DNA of 64,000 nucleotides from Clostridia bacterium. Its GTDB lineage: Bacteria > Bacillota > Clostridia > Oscillospirales > CAG-272. Position 1 is the first letter of the stretch. Each line of letters begins with the position of its first letter. Of the stretch, positions 19,266 to 27,708 are shown in pieces. The stretch covers positions 1 through 64,000 of the forward strand of contig JAFTXZ010000008.1 of NCBI GenBank assembly GCA_017461385.1, in the 5' to 3' direction. The notes under the pieces were generated by a model. It was given only the letters and a program-made list of their open reading frames with translations, was not told where the DNA came from and did no database searches. The position numbers and the translations under genes were made by a program.

Positions 19266-19294
19266 ATTGTACCATACAATTATTTTATTGTCAA
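19266..19294 (-). promoter_or_regulatory. σA promoter of rpsF-ssb-rpsR
   Basis: TTGACA (19289-19294), 17-nt spacer ending TGG, TACAAT (19266-19271) on minus. Confidence 0.75.
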
Positions 19295-19315
19295 GCGTTT
19301 TTTAATAATTTTTAG

Positions 19316-19344
19316 TTGAAATAAAAATCATAGTATGTTACAAT
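19316..19344 (+). promoter_or_regulatory. σA promoter of rnhA
   Basis: TTGAAA (19316-19321), 17-nt spacer ending TGT, TACAAT (19339-19344). It is back-to-back with the rpsF promoter. Confidence 0.65.
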
Positions 19345-19372
19345 TAGGTATCTAGTTTTAAGGAGTTACTAT

Positions 19373-19816
19373 ATGAAGCATGTGGATATATATACCGATG
19401 GCTCTTGTCGTGAAAACCCAGGGCCTGGTGGCTGGGGCGCAATCCTAGTATATAAAGGTGTTGAAAAGGAACTTTGTGGTGGCGAAGCTAATACCACTAA
19501 TAATCGTATGGAGCTTACTGCTGTAATTAAGGCGTTTCAAGCTTTGAAGGAGAGCTGCGAGGTTACATTAACCTCTGATTCCAAATACGTTCTCGACGCC
19601 ATAACAAACGGTTGGGCTATTGGTTGGAAGCAAAACAATTGGAAAAAAGCCGATAAATCCCCTGCTCTAAATTCAGATTTGTGGGAAATCTTACTTAACG
19701 AGCTTGAAAAGCACAAAATTACTTACAACTGGGTTAAGGGTCATGCTGGTCATCCATACAATGAAAGATGCGACAAAATGGCGCAAGCCGAGTCTGCAAA
19801 GCTTGTTAACAGCTAA
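19373..19816 (+). CDS. rnhA: Ribonuclease HI
   Basis: RNase HI (147 residues) cuts the RNA strand of RNA:DNA hybrids. The catalytic set is visible: D9 in IYTDGS, the Glu in NNRMELTAV, the Asp in TLTSDSKYV, and the Asp in NERCDKMA. The basic handle region ([21 protein letters not shown]) and HAGHPYNE are intact. Length is typical for the E. coli type. Monocistronic with an AAGGAG site. The 139 nt after it hold no gene. Confidence 0.96.
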   Translation: MKHVDIYTDGSCRENPGPGGWGAILVYKGVEKELCGGEANTTNNRMELTAVIKAFQALKESCEVTLTSDSKYVLDAITNGWAIGWKQNNWKKADKSPALNSDLWEILLNELEKHKITYNWVKGHAGHPYNERCDKMAQAESAKLVNS

Positions 19817-19923
19817 TGATATTATCCTTCTCTACCTTTACTCTCGTTTTCTAAATATATCGTAATAATATAATAATGAAGAGTTTTGATTTTTTGAAGT
19901 CATTCCCATTTACTTAAAACAAA

Positions 19924-19953
19924 AAAACGCAACGGAATCCGTTGCGTTTTTTA
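19924..19953 (-). terminator. Terminator of the secreted modular protein gene
   Basis: Stem AACGCAACGGA/TCCGTTGCGTT between A- and T-runs, directly after the stop at 19956; symmetrical, so it may also serve rnhA. Confidence 0.8.
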
Positions 19954-19955
19954 TA

Positions 19956-22900
19956 TTAATTCTTTCCGTCAACAATTGCTTCGTAAAGTGTCTTAACTGA
20001 TGAATTTATATTTCCACCTTGATCAAGTAGGTACTCTGCAACCTCGCATACGCTAATTGCGCCGTTTTCGTTGCCATCTATACCAGTCAAGTCCATTTCA
20101 CAGTCAACATACTCTATACCTAGGAAGTTCATAAGTCTAACCTTGGTATTAATTGTGTATTCATCATACACGGAATATGGATTCAAAACAACAGAAACCT
20201 CTCCAGTTGTTGCATCATACTTATTCAAGCTATATTTTCCGTAGCTTTCAACAGTCTTAGTAACTCCCTCAGCATTTGTAACTTCAGTTATTACTCTAAT
20301 GTCACATTCGTAGCCAAGAACATCGAAGTATTCAAGATTTAACTTATAAGTTAATCTCAAGCCAACATAATCAGTATATCTAATTGATGCACCAACAAAC
20401 GTTATTAGCTCTTTTTCAATTGTTTTCTTTTCAATTGATTCGTACTTTGGTTCACCTACAGCGGGATCTATGCAAGCACAGCCTGAGCACTCCCAAGAGT
20501 TCATACCCTCTGAAGTAAAGGTTGAAGGATATTTTTCAACCCATCCATAATTATGAACACCAGTGGAAGGAATTGGCTCTTGTGAGCCCACCTTACCACA
20601 TCCTGGGCAGACGTGTTGCTTAATTCCCATAAAGCCACAAAGTGCTTCCATAAATGTAATTTCTTCGGTATATTCGTGAACATAAGTAGGTTCGATTGGA
20701 ATGTCATCAAAAACAAATGGACAATTTACGCAAGTACTTGTTGCTACGCCTGGTGTTGAGCATGTAGGTTCAGTTACAGGTGTAAGAGCACCAGCAGTGT
20801 GTCCCCATTCATCGTGAGGAAGAGTTACTAGTGTTTCAAGCTCACATACTGGGCAAATTGAAACCGTTTGTCCATCTGTTGTACATGTTGCAGGAGTATA
20901 CCTTGCATCTGCAGTGTCTGGAATGTAATAGTTTGCTTCAATTACCTCACAAGCGTGAACCACCAAATTAATATCGTGCACCTTAGCTGCGTTACCATTT
21001 GCCCATTTTGCTTCGTCAACCTTTATTACAATTTTATCAACCTTTGTTCCACCCTTGAGCGACTTAGACATATCCATTTTCTTTGGATTATTCAAATTCA
21101 ACTCTTGGAATCCTCCAGTTGAGAAGGTAGCGGTATTTTCACCATCCGCATAGAAAAATACTGAATATCTTGCCCAGTTAGACGTTGCTAAAAATTCGCC
21201 TTTAGTCAAATAGTATGTACGGTCAAGTAAAATTTCAACGGTAGAACCAGTTGGTGCATACCAATAGGTGGAAATATCATTATCGAACATATTCCACGCT
21301 TCTTCAGTCTCTAAAAGCTTTTCGCCTCCTGTAGCATCAGGCTTGTATTGTTCATCACTTGTGTTGTAAACAACATTTATATCATCGGATGAATTTTTTA
21401 CATCAAATGATGTGGTAGAGGTTGAATATTTCAATGCAGGAATTTTCATTTCCTTTGTATCGCCACAAACTCTACAGGTTAATTTAGATTTTCCGTCAAC
21501 GCCAACCTTTGCAGGAGTTATAACCTCGCCGTCATTCCATTCATGTCCTGTTGCACTAACTGAATCAGACGTATAACTTAATGTACATCCTGGATCACTA
21601 CATTTGTACTCAGTATATCCCTCTTCTGTACACGTTGGTTTTTTTACTGTACCTGCATCCCAATTGTGCCCTAAAGCAGGAATATCAAAATCACCGGTTG
21701 TTCCACAAAGCTCACAGGTCTTGGTTAAAATACCATTTGCCTCAGTTGTTGCTTCATTACCTTCAAGAACGACTCCCTCATCCCACTCGTGGAAGCCTGT
21801 TGCAGGAACAACTTGTCTGATTACCTTGCCACAGTGACATGAAAATTGCTTAAAGCCTGCCTCATCACAGGTTGGGTTTGCAAAATCTGTCTGTTCAAAA
21901 ATGTGAGAACCAGTTTCAACCATTGTTTCAATTTCCCACATATACTCATTACCTGAGTGCTTACCATTGAACATTCTAAATTCAATCTTAGAAGCCTTAA
22001 CATAAGGGTCAATCTTTGCTTCAAGACCAGAAACTGAAACATCCTTTGAATCGTAAACAAGGGTGTCATTTATATCGTAAAGCAAGATTTGTACCATTGA
22101 GTTATTATACACATATTCAGGTACTGGAGTATTATATGCGCTTAAGGTTCCCTTACCATTACAGTAGAATGTTATTTCCGAGAATAAATATTCTTTTGGA
22201 AACGACATAAAGAAGGAATATTGTCCTCCCTTTGGTGAGTGAGTACCAAACTCTCTATTTCCGTCTACAAGAGCTGCCCAGTCAACAGCCCACCATGGAT
22301 CGGTTTTTTCATTTTCTTCCGTATCAGGGTCATCCTCGCGATATGAGTCAAAGGAAAACTCTGCATCGCTGGCTATATTATGAAGCTGAACATCACATAG
22401 CTCCATATCCTCTATAGCATATAGCTCAACTTCCCACATATAGTAGTTAACAGAACGATCTAAATCCTTGTTACCAACAGTAACATATACCTGATCGGCT
22501 AAAACGCTCTGCTTTAGAGTCCATTCCTTTTTTTGTGAAACATCTTCAGTTTCTGTGTAAACTAGCTTACCATCATTATAGAATGAGAGTGTAACTTCGC
22601 GAACATTGTAAGTGTCTTGAGTAACAGAGCCACCATCAGTTAAGCCTGTGCCACTAGCAAGTGTTCCCATACCATTACATGCAATTACAAAATCAGTAAA
22701 ATAGCAAACTGAATCGTAGCTAAATATGTATGAGAATATACGAGAGTTTGGAGATTTTGTTCCCGTTGATTTATCTCCATCAACAAGCACCTCTGGTCTT
22801 ACAAAACCAAGTATTGTCTCACCCTCAATGGTGATATTAGCTTGATTCGCAATATTTTTTGCTCCGCTAGTGATGTTTACTCCACTATCTCCTAAAGCGT

Positions 22901-22961
22901 AGGTAGAAAACAGAGGTAAAATCATAAGCAAGCAAAGGGTTAATGATAAAAGCCTTTTCAT
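19956..22961 (-). CDS. Large secreted modular protein: duplicated N-terminal module, Cys/His repeats, discoidin-like domain, EF-hand-like end
   Basis: This 1001-residue protein has a signal peptide (residues 1-24). Two related modules follow, about 25-181 and 190-345. They share a VDG(D/N) segment, a CNG(M/K)GTL strand and a closing (Y/E)YMWE(V/I)E, the pattern of carbohydrate-binding β-sandwiches. Four Cys/His units come next (about 350-507), each close to TC..G...Y.C..CG with GH.W.. spacers. A discoidin-like region (about 513-672) has WNMFDNDISTYWYAP. Four more Cys/His units follow to about 833. Near 956 a DGNENGAISVCEVAEYLL segment looks like a single dockerin/EF-hand calcium loop. No LPXTG anchor is seen. 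Binding of host or plant glycans is inferred. Cotranscribed with the lipoprotein upstream. Confidence 0.75.
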   Translation of the reverse strand: MKRLLSLTLCLLMILPLFSTYALGDSGVNITSGAKNIANQANITIEGETILGFVRPEVLVDGDKSTGTKSPNSRIFSYIFSYDSVCYFTDFVIACNGMGTLASGTGLTDGGSVTQDTYNVREVTLSFYNDGKLVYTETEDVSQKKEWTLKQSVLADQVYVTVGNKDLDRSVNYYMWEVELYAIEDMELCDVQLHNIASDAEFSFDSYREDDPDTEENEKTDPWWAVDWAALVDGNREFGTHSPKGGQYSFFMSFPKEYLFSEITFYCNGKGTLSAYNTPVPEYVYNNSMVQILLYDINDTLVYDSKDVSVSGLEAKIDPYVKASKIEFRMFNGKHSGNEYMWEIETMVETGSHIFEQTDFANPTCDEAGFKQFSCHCGKVIRQVVPATGFHEWDEGVVLEGNEATTEANGILTKTCELCGTTGDFDIPALGHNWDAGTVKKPTCTEEGYTEYKCSDPGCTLSYTSDSVSATGHEWNDGEVITPAKVGVDGKSKLTCRVCGDTKEMKIPALKYSTSTTSFDVKNSSDDINVVYNTSDEQYKPDATGGEKLLETEEAWNMFDNDISTYWYAPTGSTVEILLDRTYYLTKGEFLATSNWARYSVFFYADGENTATFSTGGFQELNLNNPKKMDMSKSLKGGTKVDKIVIKVDEAKWANGNAAKVHDINLVVHACEVIEANYYIPDTADARYTPATCTTDGQTVSICPVCELETLVTLPHDEWGHTAGALTPVTEPTCSTPGVATSTCVNCPFVFDDIPIEPTYVHEYTEEITFMEALCGFMGIKQHVCPGCGKVGSQEPIPSTGVHNYGWVEKYPSTFTSEGMNSWECSGCACIDPAVGEPKYESIEKKTIEKELITFVGASIRYTDYVGLRLTYKLNLEYFDVLGYECDIRVITEVTNAEGVTKTVESYGKYSLNKYDATTGEVSVVLNPYSVYDEYTINTKVRLMNFLGIEYVDCEMDLTGIDGNENGAISVCEVAEYLLDQGGNINSSVKTLYEAIVDGKN

Positions 22962-22999
22962 ATTTTATCCTTTCTAGAATGATTTTTATCAAATCGTAA

Positions 23000-23260
23000 T
23001 TAATTAACCTTGATTTCGTTATCGTTTGTTACGTTTTCAGAGACACCAGGTAAATCGAAATTTTCCTTTTTGTCATCATTTTTTTCATCATCAACAAGGC
23101 CACCTGAGCCACCAGGACCAGTTTGTACTTGAGATTGCTCGCCACTACCTGTTGATGTGCCTAGATCTGGTGGGTTGCCACCGTCATTTCCGCAACCACA
23201 TGCTACAAACGAGCACGTTACAACTGATAAGATAAGTAGCAGAGAAAGAAATTTCTTCAT
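23000..23260 (-). CDS. Small putative lipoprotein
   Basis: This 86-residue protein has a basic start, a hydrophobic core and a lipobox ending FVAC (cysteine about residue 21), so it is likely lipid-anchored. The rest is low-complexity Gly/Ser/Asp/Asn and looks disordered. It heads the transcription unit, 38 nt before the large secreted protein, and may serve as a membrane-anchored partner of it. Function is unknown. Confidence 0.65.
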   Translation of the reverse strand: MKKFLSLLLILSVVTCSFVACGCGNDGGNPPDLGTSTGSGEQSQVQTGPGGSGGLVDDEKNDDKKENFDLPGVSENVTNDNEIKVN

Positions 23261-23319
23261 TATATTCCTCCTTGATACTAGGGTAATGTACCCAAAATTT
23301 ACGAATTACTTCAATAAAT

Positions 23320-23348
23320 AATATACCATATAATATATATTTTGTCAA
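23320..23348 (-). promoter_or_regulatory. σA promoter of the lipoprotein/secreted-protein operon
   Basis: TTGACA (23343-23348), 17-nt spacer ending TGG, TATATT (23320-23325) on minus. From 23349 to 23520 the DNA is AT-rich with nothing recognised. Confidence 0.7.
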
Positions 23349-23522
23349 GTTGCTTAAAAAATTTTATTCTAATTTTCCGACTTTATTCAAAAGTAACAAA
23401 TGTTTTTGTAATTTTCAACAAATTCGAGGCTATTCGTTTCCATCTTTAATTTCATTTTTTGTGCATTTTATACATTGGAAGCCAGAAATTTATTTTCGCT
23501 TCTAATCTAGAAAATTAAAAAA

Positions 23523-23557
23523 TGAAAAAATAAAAGCCTTGTAACTTTTGTTACAAG
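23523..23557 (-). terminator. Terminator-like hairpin
   Basis: Stem CTTGTAAC/GTTACAAG, TTTT loop, followed on minus by a T-rich run. It could end transcripts that leave the tRNA-Lys/repeat region. Confidence 0.5.
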
Positions 23558-23644
23558 ACTTTCTTGGTTCCTCAATGGGAATGTAAAACGAACACTTATC
23601 ACAGTGATATTTTGAGAATCAAGTTAAAATCAACGGTTCACCGT

Positions 23645-23780
23645 TGTATGTCATCAATTTGGAAAATTGTATATCATCAAGTTTCATAAATACACTTTTG
23701 ATGATATACAACTACGTTCTGATGATATGCGCACCTTGTGTGATGATGTACCAAGTATGCGATCCCCCAAAAACTCATCA
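23645..23780. repeat. Cluster of inverted TGATGAT repeats
   Basis: Two copies of TGTATRTCATCAA (23645-23657, 23668-23680) face three in the opposite sense: TTGATGATATACA (23698-23710), CTGATGATATGC (23719-23730) and TGATGATGTAC (23741-23751). Copies 2 and 3 form a perfect 13-bp inverted repeat. A further TCATCAA stands near 23775. No ORF or CRISPR-like spacing is present. It may be a mobile repeat remnant or a structured RNA. Confidence 0.7.
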
Positions 23781-23844
23781 AGCTCGCTTCGGGTACCCTT
23801 TAGGGCACGCCTTGTACAGAACCTCTACTGCGACTTGAACAAAA

Positions 23845-23876
23845 AGAAACCTAATCCGAGCTCGGATTAGGTTTCT
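23845..23876 (-). terminator. Terminator of tRNA-Lys
   Basis: Perfect 16-bp palindrome centred at 23860/23861 with A/T-runs at both ends, just after the tRNA 3' end on minus. Confidence 0.85.
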
Positions 23877-23878
23877 TT

Positions 23879-23954
23879 TGGTGCTCTTGCGGAGATTCGA
23901 ACTCCGGACCCCTTGATTAAAAGTCAAGTGCTCTACCGACTGAGCTACAAGGGC
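23879..23954 (-). tRNA. tRNA-Lys (anticodon UUU)
   Basis: On minus: acceptor GCCCTTG, D-arm GCTCAGTCGGTAGAGC, anticodon stem-loop TTGACTTTTAATCAA (UUU), T-arm CCGGAGTTCGAATCTCCG, acceptor 3' strand CAAGAGC and encoded CCA. The third acceptor pair is C·A instead of a Watson-Crick pair; the rest fits. Confidence 0.93.
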
Positions 23955-23972
23955 ATTTTGCAATGCCAATAT

Positions 23973-24001
23973 ATAATATCACACAACTTCCCTTTTGTCA
24001 A
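23973..24001 (-). promoter_or_regulatory. σA promoter of tRNA-Lys
   Basis: TTGACA (23996-24001), 17-nt spacer ending TGA, TATTAT (23973-23978) on minus. Confidence 0.75.
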
Positions 24002-24056
24002 TACCATTTTTTAAGAAGTTGAAAAATTTTTAGTTCATATTTGTCCGTTGCCTTTA

Positions 24057-24085
24057 TTGACAATAACCCTTTGAAATGGTATACT
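24057..24085 (+). promoter_or_regulatory. σA promoter of the esterase-SDR operon
   Basis: TTGACA (24057-24062), 17-nt spacer ending TGG, TATACT (24080-24085). Confidence 0.75.
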
Positions 24086-24128
24086 AATCTAGGATCAAGC
24101 ATCCTAATTCACAACAGTAGAGGTCAAC

Positions 24129-24899
24129 ATGAAAAACATTCCACTTTGGGTTAATCCCCCATACATTGAGTATTCAAGCACTGCGTTTCGTGCATCTATT
24201 ACCGAATTTAAGGTTAATGATAATCCTACTGCAGTTATCGTTTGTCCAGGAGGAGGCTATTGCTGTAAAGCTGAGCACGAGAAGGATCCAATAGCGAAAG
24301 CTTTTAACCAAGCGGGCATTAATGCATTTACACTTGATTACAGTGTTAGTCAATGTCACAAGTTTGCACCACTTTCCGACGTTCAACGAGCTATTAGAGT
24401 TTTACGCTCAATGAATTATGAAAAAATTGCAGTTTGCGGTTTTTCTGCAGGAGGTCATCTAACCTGCACAAGTGCAACCTTATATAATTTCAAGGCTTAT
24501 GAGCCTACTGATGAAATTGATAAGCTATCTGCCCGCCCTGACGCATTTATTCCTTGCTATCCCGTTGTTTCCTTTGTTAAGGATTATTCACATATTGGCT
24601 CTAGGCAGTGTCTATTGGGCGACGAATGGGAGAATGAGGAGTTGGCAATGCTATTTTCAAACGAAGAACATATAAATGCAGACACTCCCCCTTGTTTTTT
24701 GTGGCATACTGCCACTGATGACGTTGTTCCAGTTAAAAATTCTCTTGCATTGGCAGAGGCGCTTTCTGCAAATAATGTTTACTTTGAGATGCACATATTC
24801 CCTGTTGGCTGTCATGGGCTTGGACTTGCCAAGGACAAAAACGATATCGGTATTTGGTCCGATTGCGCATGTGTTTTCTTAAAAAATATTGGTTTTTAG
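24129..24899 (+). CDS. α/β-hydrolase, esterase (BD-FAE/acetyl-xylan-esterase-like)
   Basis: This 256-residue cytosolic enzyme has the α/β-hydrolase layout of the small carbohydrate esterases. The oxyanion loop is CPGGGY (about 39-44). The nucleophile elbow is GFSAGG (serine about 104). The acid is the Asp in TDDVVPV (about 200), and the histidine lies in GCHGLGL (about 235). No signal peptide is present, so it likely works on imported acetylated or feruloylated sugars. It is followed 10 nt later by an SDR gene in the same unit. Confidence 0.85.
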   Translation: MKNIPLWVNPPYIEYSSTAFRASITEFKVNDNPTAVIVCPGGGYCCKAEHEKDPIAKAFNQAGINAFTLDYSVSQCHKFAPLSDVQRAIRVLRSMNYEKIAVCGFSAGGHLTCTSATLYNFKAYEPTDEIDKLSARPDAFIPCYPVVSFVKDYSHIGSRQCLLGDEWENEELAMLFSNEEHINADTPPCFLWHTATDDVVPVKNSLALAEALSANNVYFEMHIFPVGCHGLGLAKDKNDIGIWSDCACVFLKNIGF

Positions 24900-24909
24900 C
24901 GAGGCTTAT

Positions 24910-25665
24910 ATGAATATTGCTATTATTACCGGTGCTTCTAGTGGCATCGGCGTTGAATTTTACAAAGAAATGCAAAACGAATCCCTTGACGAGGTTTGGG
25001 TTATTGCTAGACGTGAGCAACAATTAAACGAAATCTGCAAGGCTCATGGCAAAATTGGATATAGAGTTATTCCTTTAGACATAACTGCACCCGAGAATCT
25101 TGCTTATCTTTCGAATTTGCTAAGCGAGGTTAAGCCATGTATCAAATTTTTGTTTAACAATGCCGGCTTTGGACTTCATGGAGATTTAATTGACTCTGAC
25201 TATATTTCCCAAGGAAAAATGGTGGATCTTAACGTGAGGGCTCTTACTGAAATTACAACCATCTCTCTCAAATATATGGATAAAGGCTCCTGTATTATTA
25301 ACACCTGCTCTATCGCTTCCTTCGTTCCTAATGCAAGAATGAGCGTTTACTCTGCAACAAAGGCTTACGTTATGAGCTTTACTCGTTCTCTAAGGTACGA
25401 GCTTAGAAAAAGAAAAATTAACGTTACTGCTATTTGTCCAGGGCCAATGGCTACTGAATTTTTAGAGGTTGCAGGAATTGACAAGGGTACATCTGGTGCA
25501 TTTGACAAGCTACCGTATTGTAACCCACACAAAACTGCAGTAAGGGGTATAAAAGCCGCTAAGCGCGGACGCTGTGTTTATACACCCAGAGGATTTTACA
25601 AATTCTATAGAGTATTAGCAAAGCTACTGCCCCATTCTTTTCTTATGGGAGCGAGTAAAACCTGA
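24910..25665 (+). CDS. Short-chain dehydrogenase/reductase (SDR)
   Basis: This 251-residue oxidoreductase begins at the ATG at 24910; an upstream in-frame start would overlap the esterase and lacks a ribosome site, whereas GAGG precedes this ATG. The NAD(P) motif TGASSGIG (about 7-14), NNAG (about 86-89), catalytic Ser in NTCSIAS, and YSATK (Tyr/Lys pair) are present. The Arg-Arg after the βαβ unit (ARREQQ) favours NADP. The substrate is unknown; it probably acts with the esterase upstream. Confidence 0.88.
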   Translation: MNIAIITGASSGIGVEFYKEMQNESLDEVWVIARREQQLNEICKAHGKIGYRVIPLDITAPENLAYLSNLLSEVKPCIKFLFNNAGFGLHGDLIDSDYISQGKMVDLNVRALTEITTISLKYMDKGSCIINTCSIASFVPNARMSVYSATKAYVMSFTRSLRYELRKRKINVTAICPGPMATEFLEVAGIDKGTSGAFDKLPYCNPHKTAVRGIKAAKRGRCVYTPRGFYKFYRVLAKLLPHSFLMGASKT

Positions 25666-25734
25666 TCTATTATCCCCTGTTTCAGGTTAAAATAGCATTT
25701 TTTCTACACCACAGTCAAATTTTGTAAAAAAATC

Positions 25735-25763
25735 TTTACTTTTGTTTCTTTATATGCTAAAAT
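25735..25763 (+). promoter_or_regulatory. σA promoter of the Na/Pi symporter gene
   Basis: TTTACT (25735-25740), 17-nt spacer ending TGC, TAAAAT (25758-25763). Confidence 0.55.
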
Positions 25764-25800
25764 AGCCATAGCTAATACCTAGCTATTGGCTGTTTTATTT
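25764..25800 (+). promoter_or_regulatory. Inverted repeat over the transcription start of the symporter gene
   Basis: AGCCATAGCT and AGCTATTGGCT (one bulge) flank 7 nt, followed by a T-rich run. It begins right after the -10 box, so it spans the predicted start. It could be an operator, or a terminator if an upstream promoter is used. Confidence 0.4.
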
Positions 25801-25823
25801 TCGCAAAAATTCGGAGGATTTTT

Positions 25824-27635
25824 ATGGAAGAAGTTGTTGAAGCTTTAACAACCATATCTATACTACTCGGTGGTCTTGCGTTTTTCCTATATGGTATGAA
25901 CATTATGACCAACGGTCTTGAAAGAATGGCTGGCGGAAAGCTCGAAACTATACTAAAGAAAGCGTCTTCTAACAAGGTTAAGGGTATGGCTCTTGGATGT
26001 GGTGTTACCGCAGTTATCCAAAGCTCGTCTGCTACAACTGTTATGATCGTAGGTCTCGTCGGCTCAGGAATCATGTCCTTGCCACAAACAATCGGTATGC
26101 TTATGGGTACCAACATTGGTACTACCATTACGCCTTGGATTACTGCTCTTCCAGCTCTTGGAAATGGAGCTAACGAGGGTCTAGAATGGCTCAATCTTCT
26201 AAAGCCATCATTCTTCACCCCAATTATAGCCGTAATAGGCGTTATTTTGATTATGTTCTTTAGTAAAAAGAACAGAAAAAACAAAGATATTGGTACAATT
26301 TGCTTAGGCTTTGCTGTTTTGATGCAAGGCATGGAGCTTATGTCTGGTTCTGTTGGATTTCTAACAGAGCAAGAGGAGGCCTTCAAGTCCGTTATTGACT
26401 TTTTCCAAACCCCATACATTGGCATTTGGCTAGGTCTTATAATTGCTACTCTATTTACAACAATAATTCAATCCAGCTCTGCATCTGTGGGTGTATTACA
26501 AGCGCTTGTAATTGGTGGCGGTCTTATTCCTTTTAAGGTTGCTATTCCAATCATACTTGGCTTTAATATTGGTACATGCATAACTGCTGTAATCTCCAGC
26601 CTAGGTGCAAACAGAAATGCAAAGCGTGTTGCCGTAACTCACTTGGCTATTAAACTTGTTGCTGTTGCTCTATGCTTCATTCCATTTGCTATTATCGGAT
26701 TGTTCGACCACGAGGGTCATATATTCGGTTGGAATGTTTCTGTTTGGAGCATAGCAATTTTCCACACACTGTTTAACGTTGTAACAACAGCTATACTTCT
26801 TCCATTCTCAAAGCTATTTGAAAAGCTTGCTTACGTGCTTGTAAAGGACAAGAAGGAAGAAAAGGATTCTGTCGCATTTATCGACCCAATCCTTATTCAC
26901 CAATCACCCTCCGTTGCTCTATCAGAGTGCTCTAACTTAACTCTTGAAATGTGCAAATTATCAAATCAAACAGTCGTTACTGCAATTGACAATCTATATT
27001 CTTACAATTCCAAGCTTGCGCAGGAAATTCTAGATAGTGAGCAGTTAATTGACAAATACGAGGATAGCTTGGGCACATACCTTGTTCAAATTTCCTCTCG
27101 TGCACTTTCCGACCCAGACAGCAGAAAAATCTCCAAGCTTCTTCATACAATTGGAGACCTCGAGCGTATCAGCGACCACGCAGTTAGCATTTTGAAGGTT
27201 GCCGAGGAGCTCAAAAACAAGGAAATTGTATTTTCTGCCGAGGCGACAAAGGAGCTTAGCATTATAGCAGCTGCTATAAAGGAAATCCTTAGCATCACTG
27301 AATATGCATTCCTTGAAAATGACCTTGAGGTTGCTAAAAAGGTTGAGCCACTTGAGCAGGTAATTGATAAGCTTATTGCGACTACAAAGTCTAACCACAT
27401 TGTAAGACTAAGATCAGGTACTTGTACAATTGAGCTAGGATTTGTTTTGTCAGACCTTCTTAACAACTATGCAAGAATCTCTGACCACTGCTCTAACATT
27501 GCAGTTGCAGTTATTGAGACAGCGCGCAATAGCTTTGGCACGCACGAATACCTTAACATGGTTAAGTCTAGTCATGATGAAGAATTCGAAAAGGATTTCA
27601 ACATGTACGACAGAAAGTATTCTACAAAAGCTTAA
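25824..27635 (+). CDS. Na+/phosphate symporter with C-terminal PhoU-like domain
   Basis: This 603-residue membrane protein imports phosphate with sodium. It has the two inverted NptA-type repeats with QSSSATTVM (about 68-76) and QSSSASVGV (about 216-224), several membrane helices to about residue 330, then a cytosolic helical PhoU-like domain (about 345-570) with the SxxERISDHA and NYARISDHC motifs typical of PhoU repeats. This fusion is common in Firmicutes. Start ATG follows CGGAGGA. Monocistronic. Confidence 0.93.
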   Translation: MEEVVEALTTISILLGGLAFFLYGMNIMTNGLERMAGGKLETILKKASSNKVKGMALGCGVTAVIQSSSATTVMIVGLVGSGIMSLPQTIGMLMGTNIGTTITPWITALPALGNGANEGLEWLNLLKPSFFTPIIAVIGVILIMFFSKKNRKNKDIGTICLGFAVLMQGMELMSGSVGFLTEQEEAFKSVIDFFQTPYIGIWLGLIIATLFTTIIQSSSASVGVLQALVIGGGLIPFKVAIPIILGFNIGTCITAVISSLGANRNAKRVAVTHLAIKLVAVALCFIPFAIIGLFDHEGHIFGWNVSVWSIAIFHTLFNVVTTAILLPFSKLFEKLAYVLVKDKKEEKDSVAFIDPILIHQSPSVALSECSNLTLEMCKLSNQTVVTAIDNLYSYNSKLAQEILDSEQLIDKYEDSLGTYLVQISSRALSDPDSRKISKLLHTIGDLERISDHAVSILKVAEELKNKEIVFSAEATKELSIIAAAIKEILSITEYAFLENDLEVAKKVEPLEQVIDKLIATTKSNHIVRLRSGTCTIELGFVLSDLLNNYARISDHCSNIAVAVIETARNSFGTHEYLNMVKSSHDEEFEKDFNMYDRKYSTKA

Positions 27636-27641
27636 AAATTT

Positions 27642-27671
27642 AAGGCTCCTTGAAAAAGGAGCTTTATTTTT
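27642..27671 (+). terminator. Terminator of the Na/Pi symporter gene
   Basis: Stem GCTCCTT/AAGGAGC followed by a T-rich run. Confidence 0.8.
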
Positions 27672-27674
27672 CAA

Positions 27675-27706
27675 TAAAAAAATAGCAGAGAAAAATCTCT
27701 GCTATT
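27675..27706 (-). terminator. Terminator of the ComEC-like lipoprotein gene
   Basis: Stem AATAGCAGAG/CTCTGCTATT flanked by A/T-runs, adjacent to the stop at 27709. Confidence 0.8.
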
Positions 27707-27708
27707 TT

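Noticed and set aside
23641..23780. CRISPR array in the TGATGAT repeats
   Set aside because: Units face opposite ways, are 11-13 bp, and spacers are of uneven size; no cas genes are present.
24889..24909. Seven-residue N-terminal extension of the SDR
   Set aside because: It overlaps the end of the esterase, has no ribosome site, and the Rossmann motif sits at the normal place from the later ATG.
25656..25690. Terminator after the SDR gene
   Set aside because: AACCTGA/TCAGGTT has a 16-nt loop and a poor T-run; too weak.
25772..26425. 217-codon frame on minus opposite the Na/Pi symporter
   Set aside because: No ribosome site or family features; the plus-strand gene is certain.
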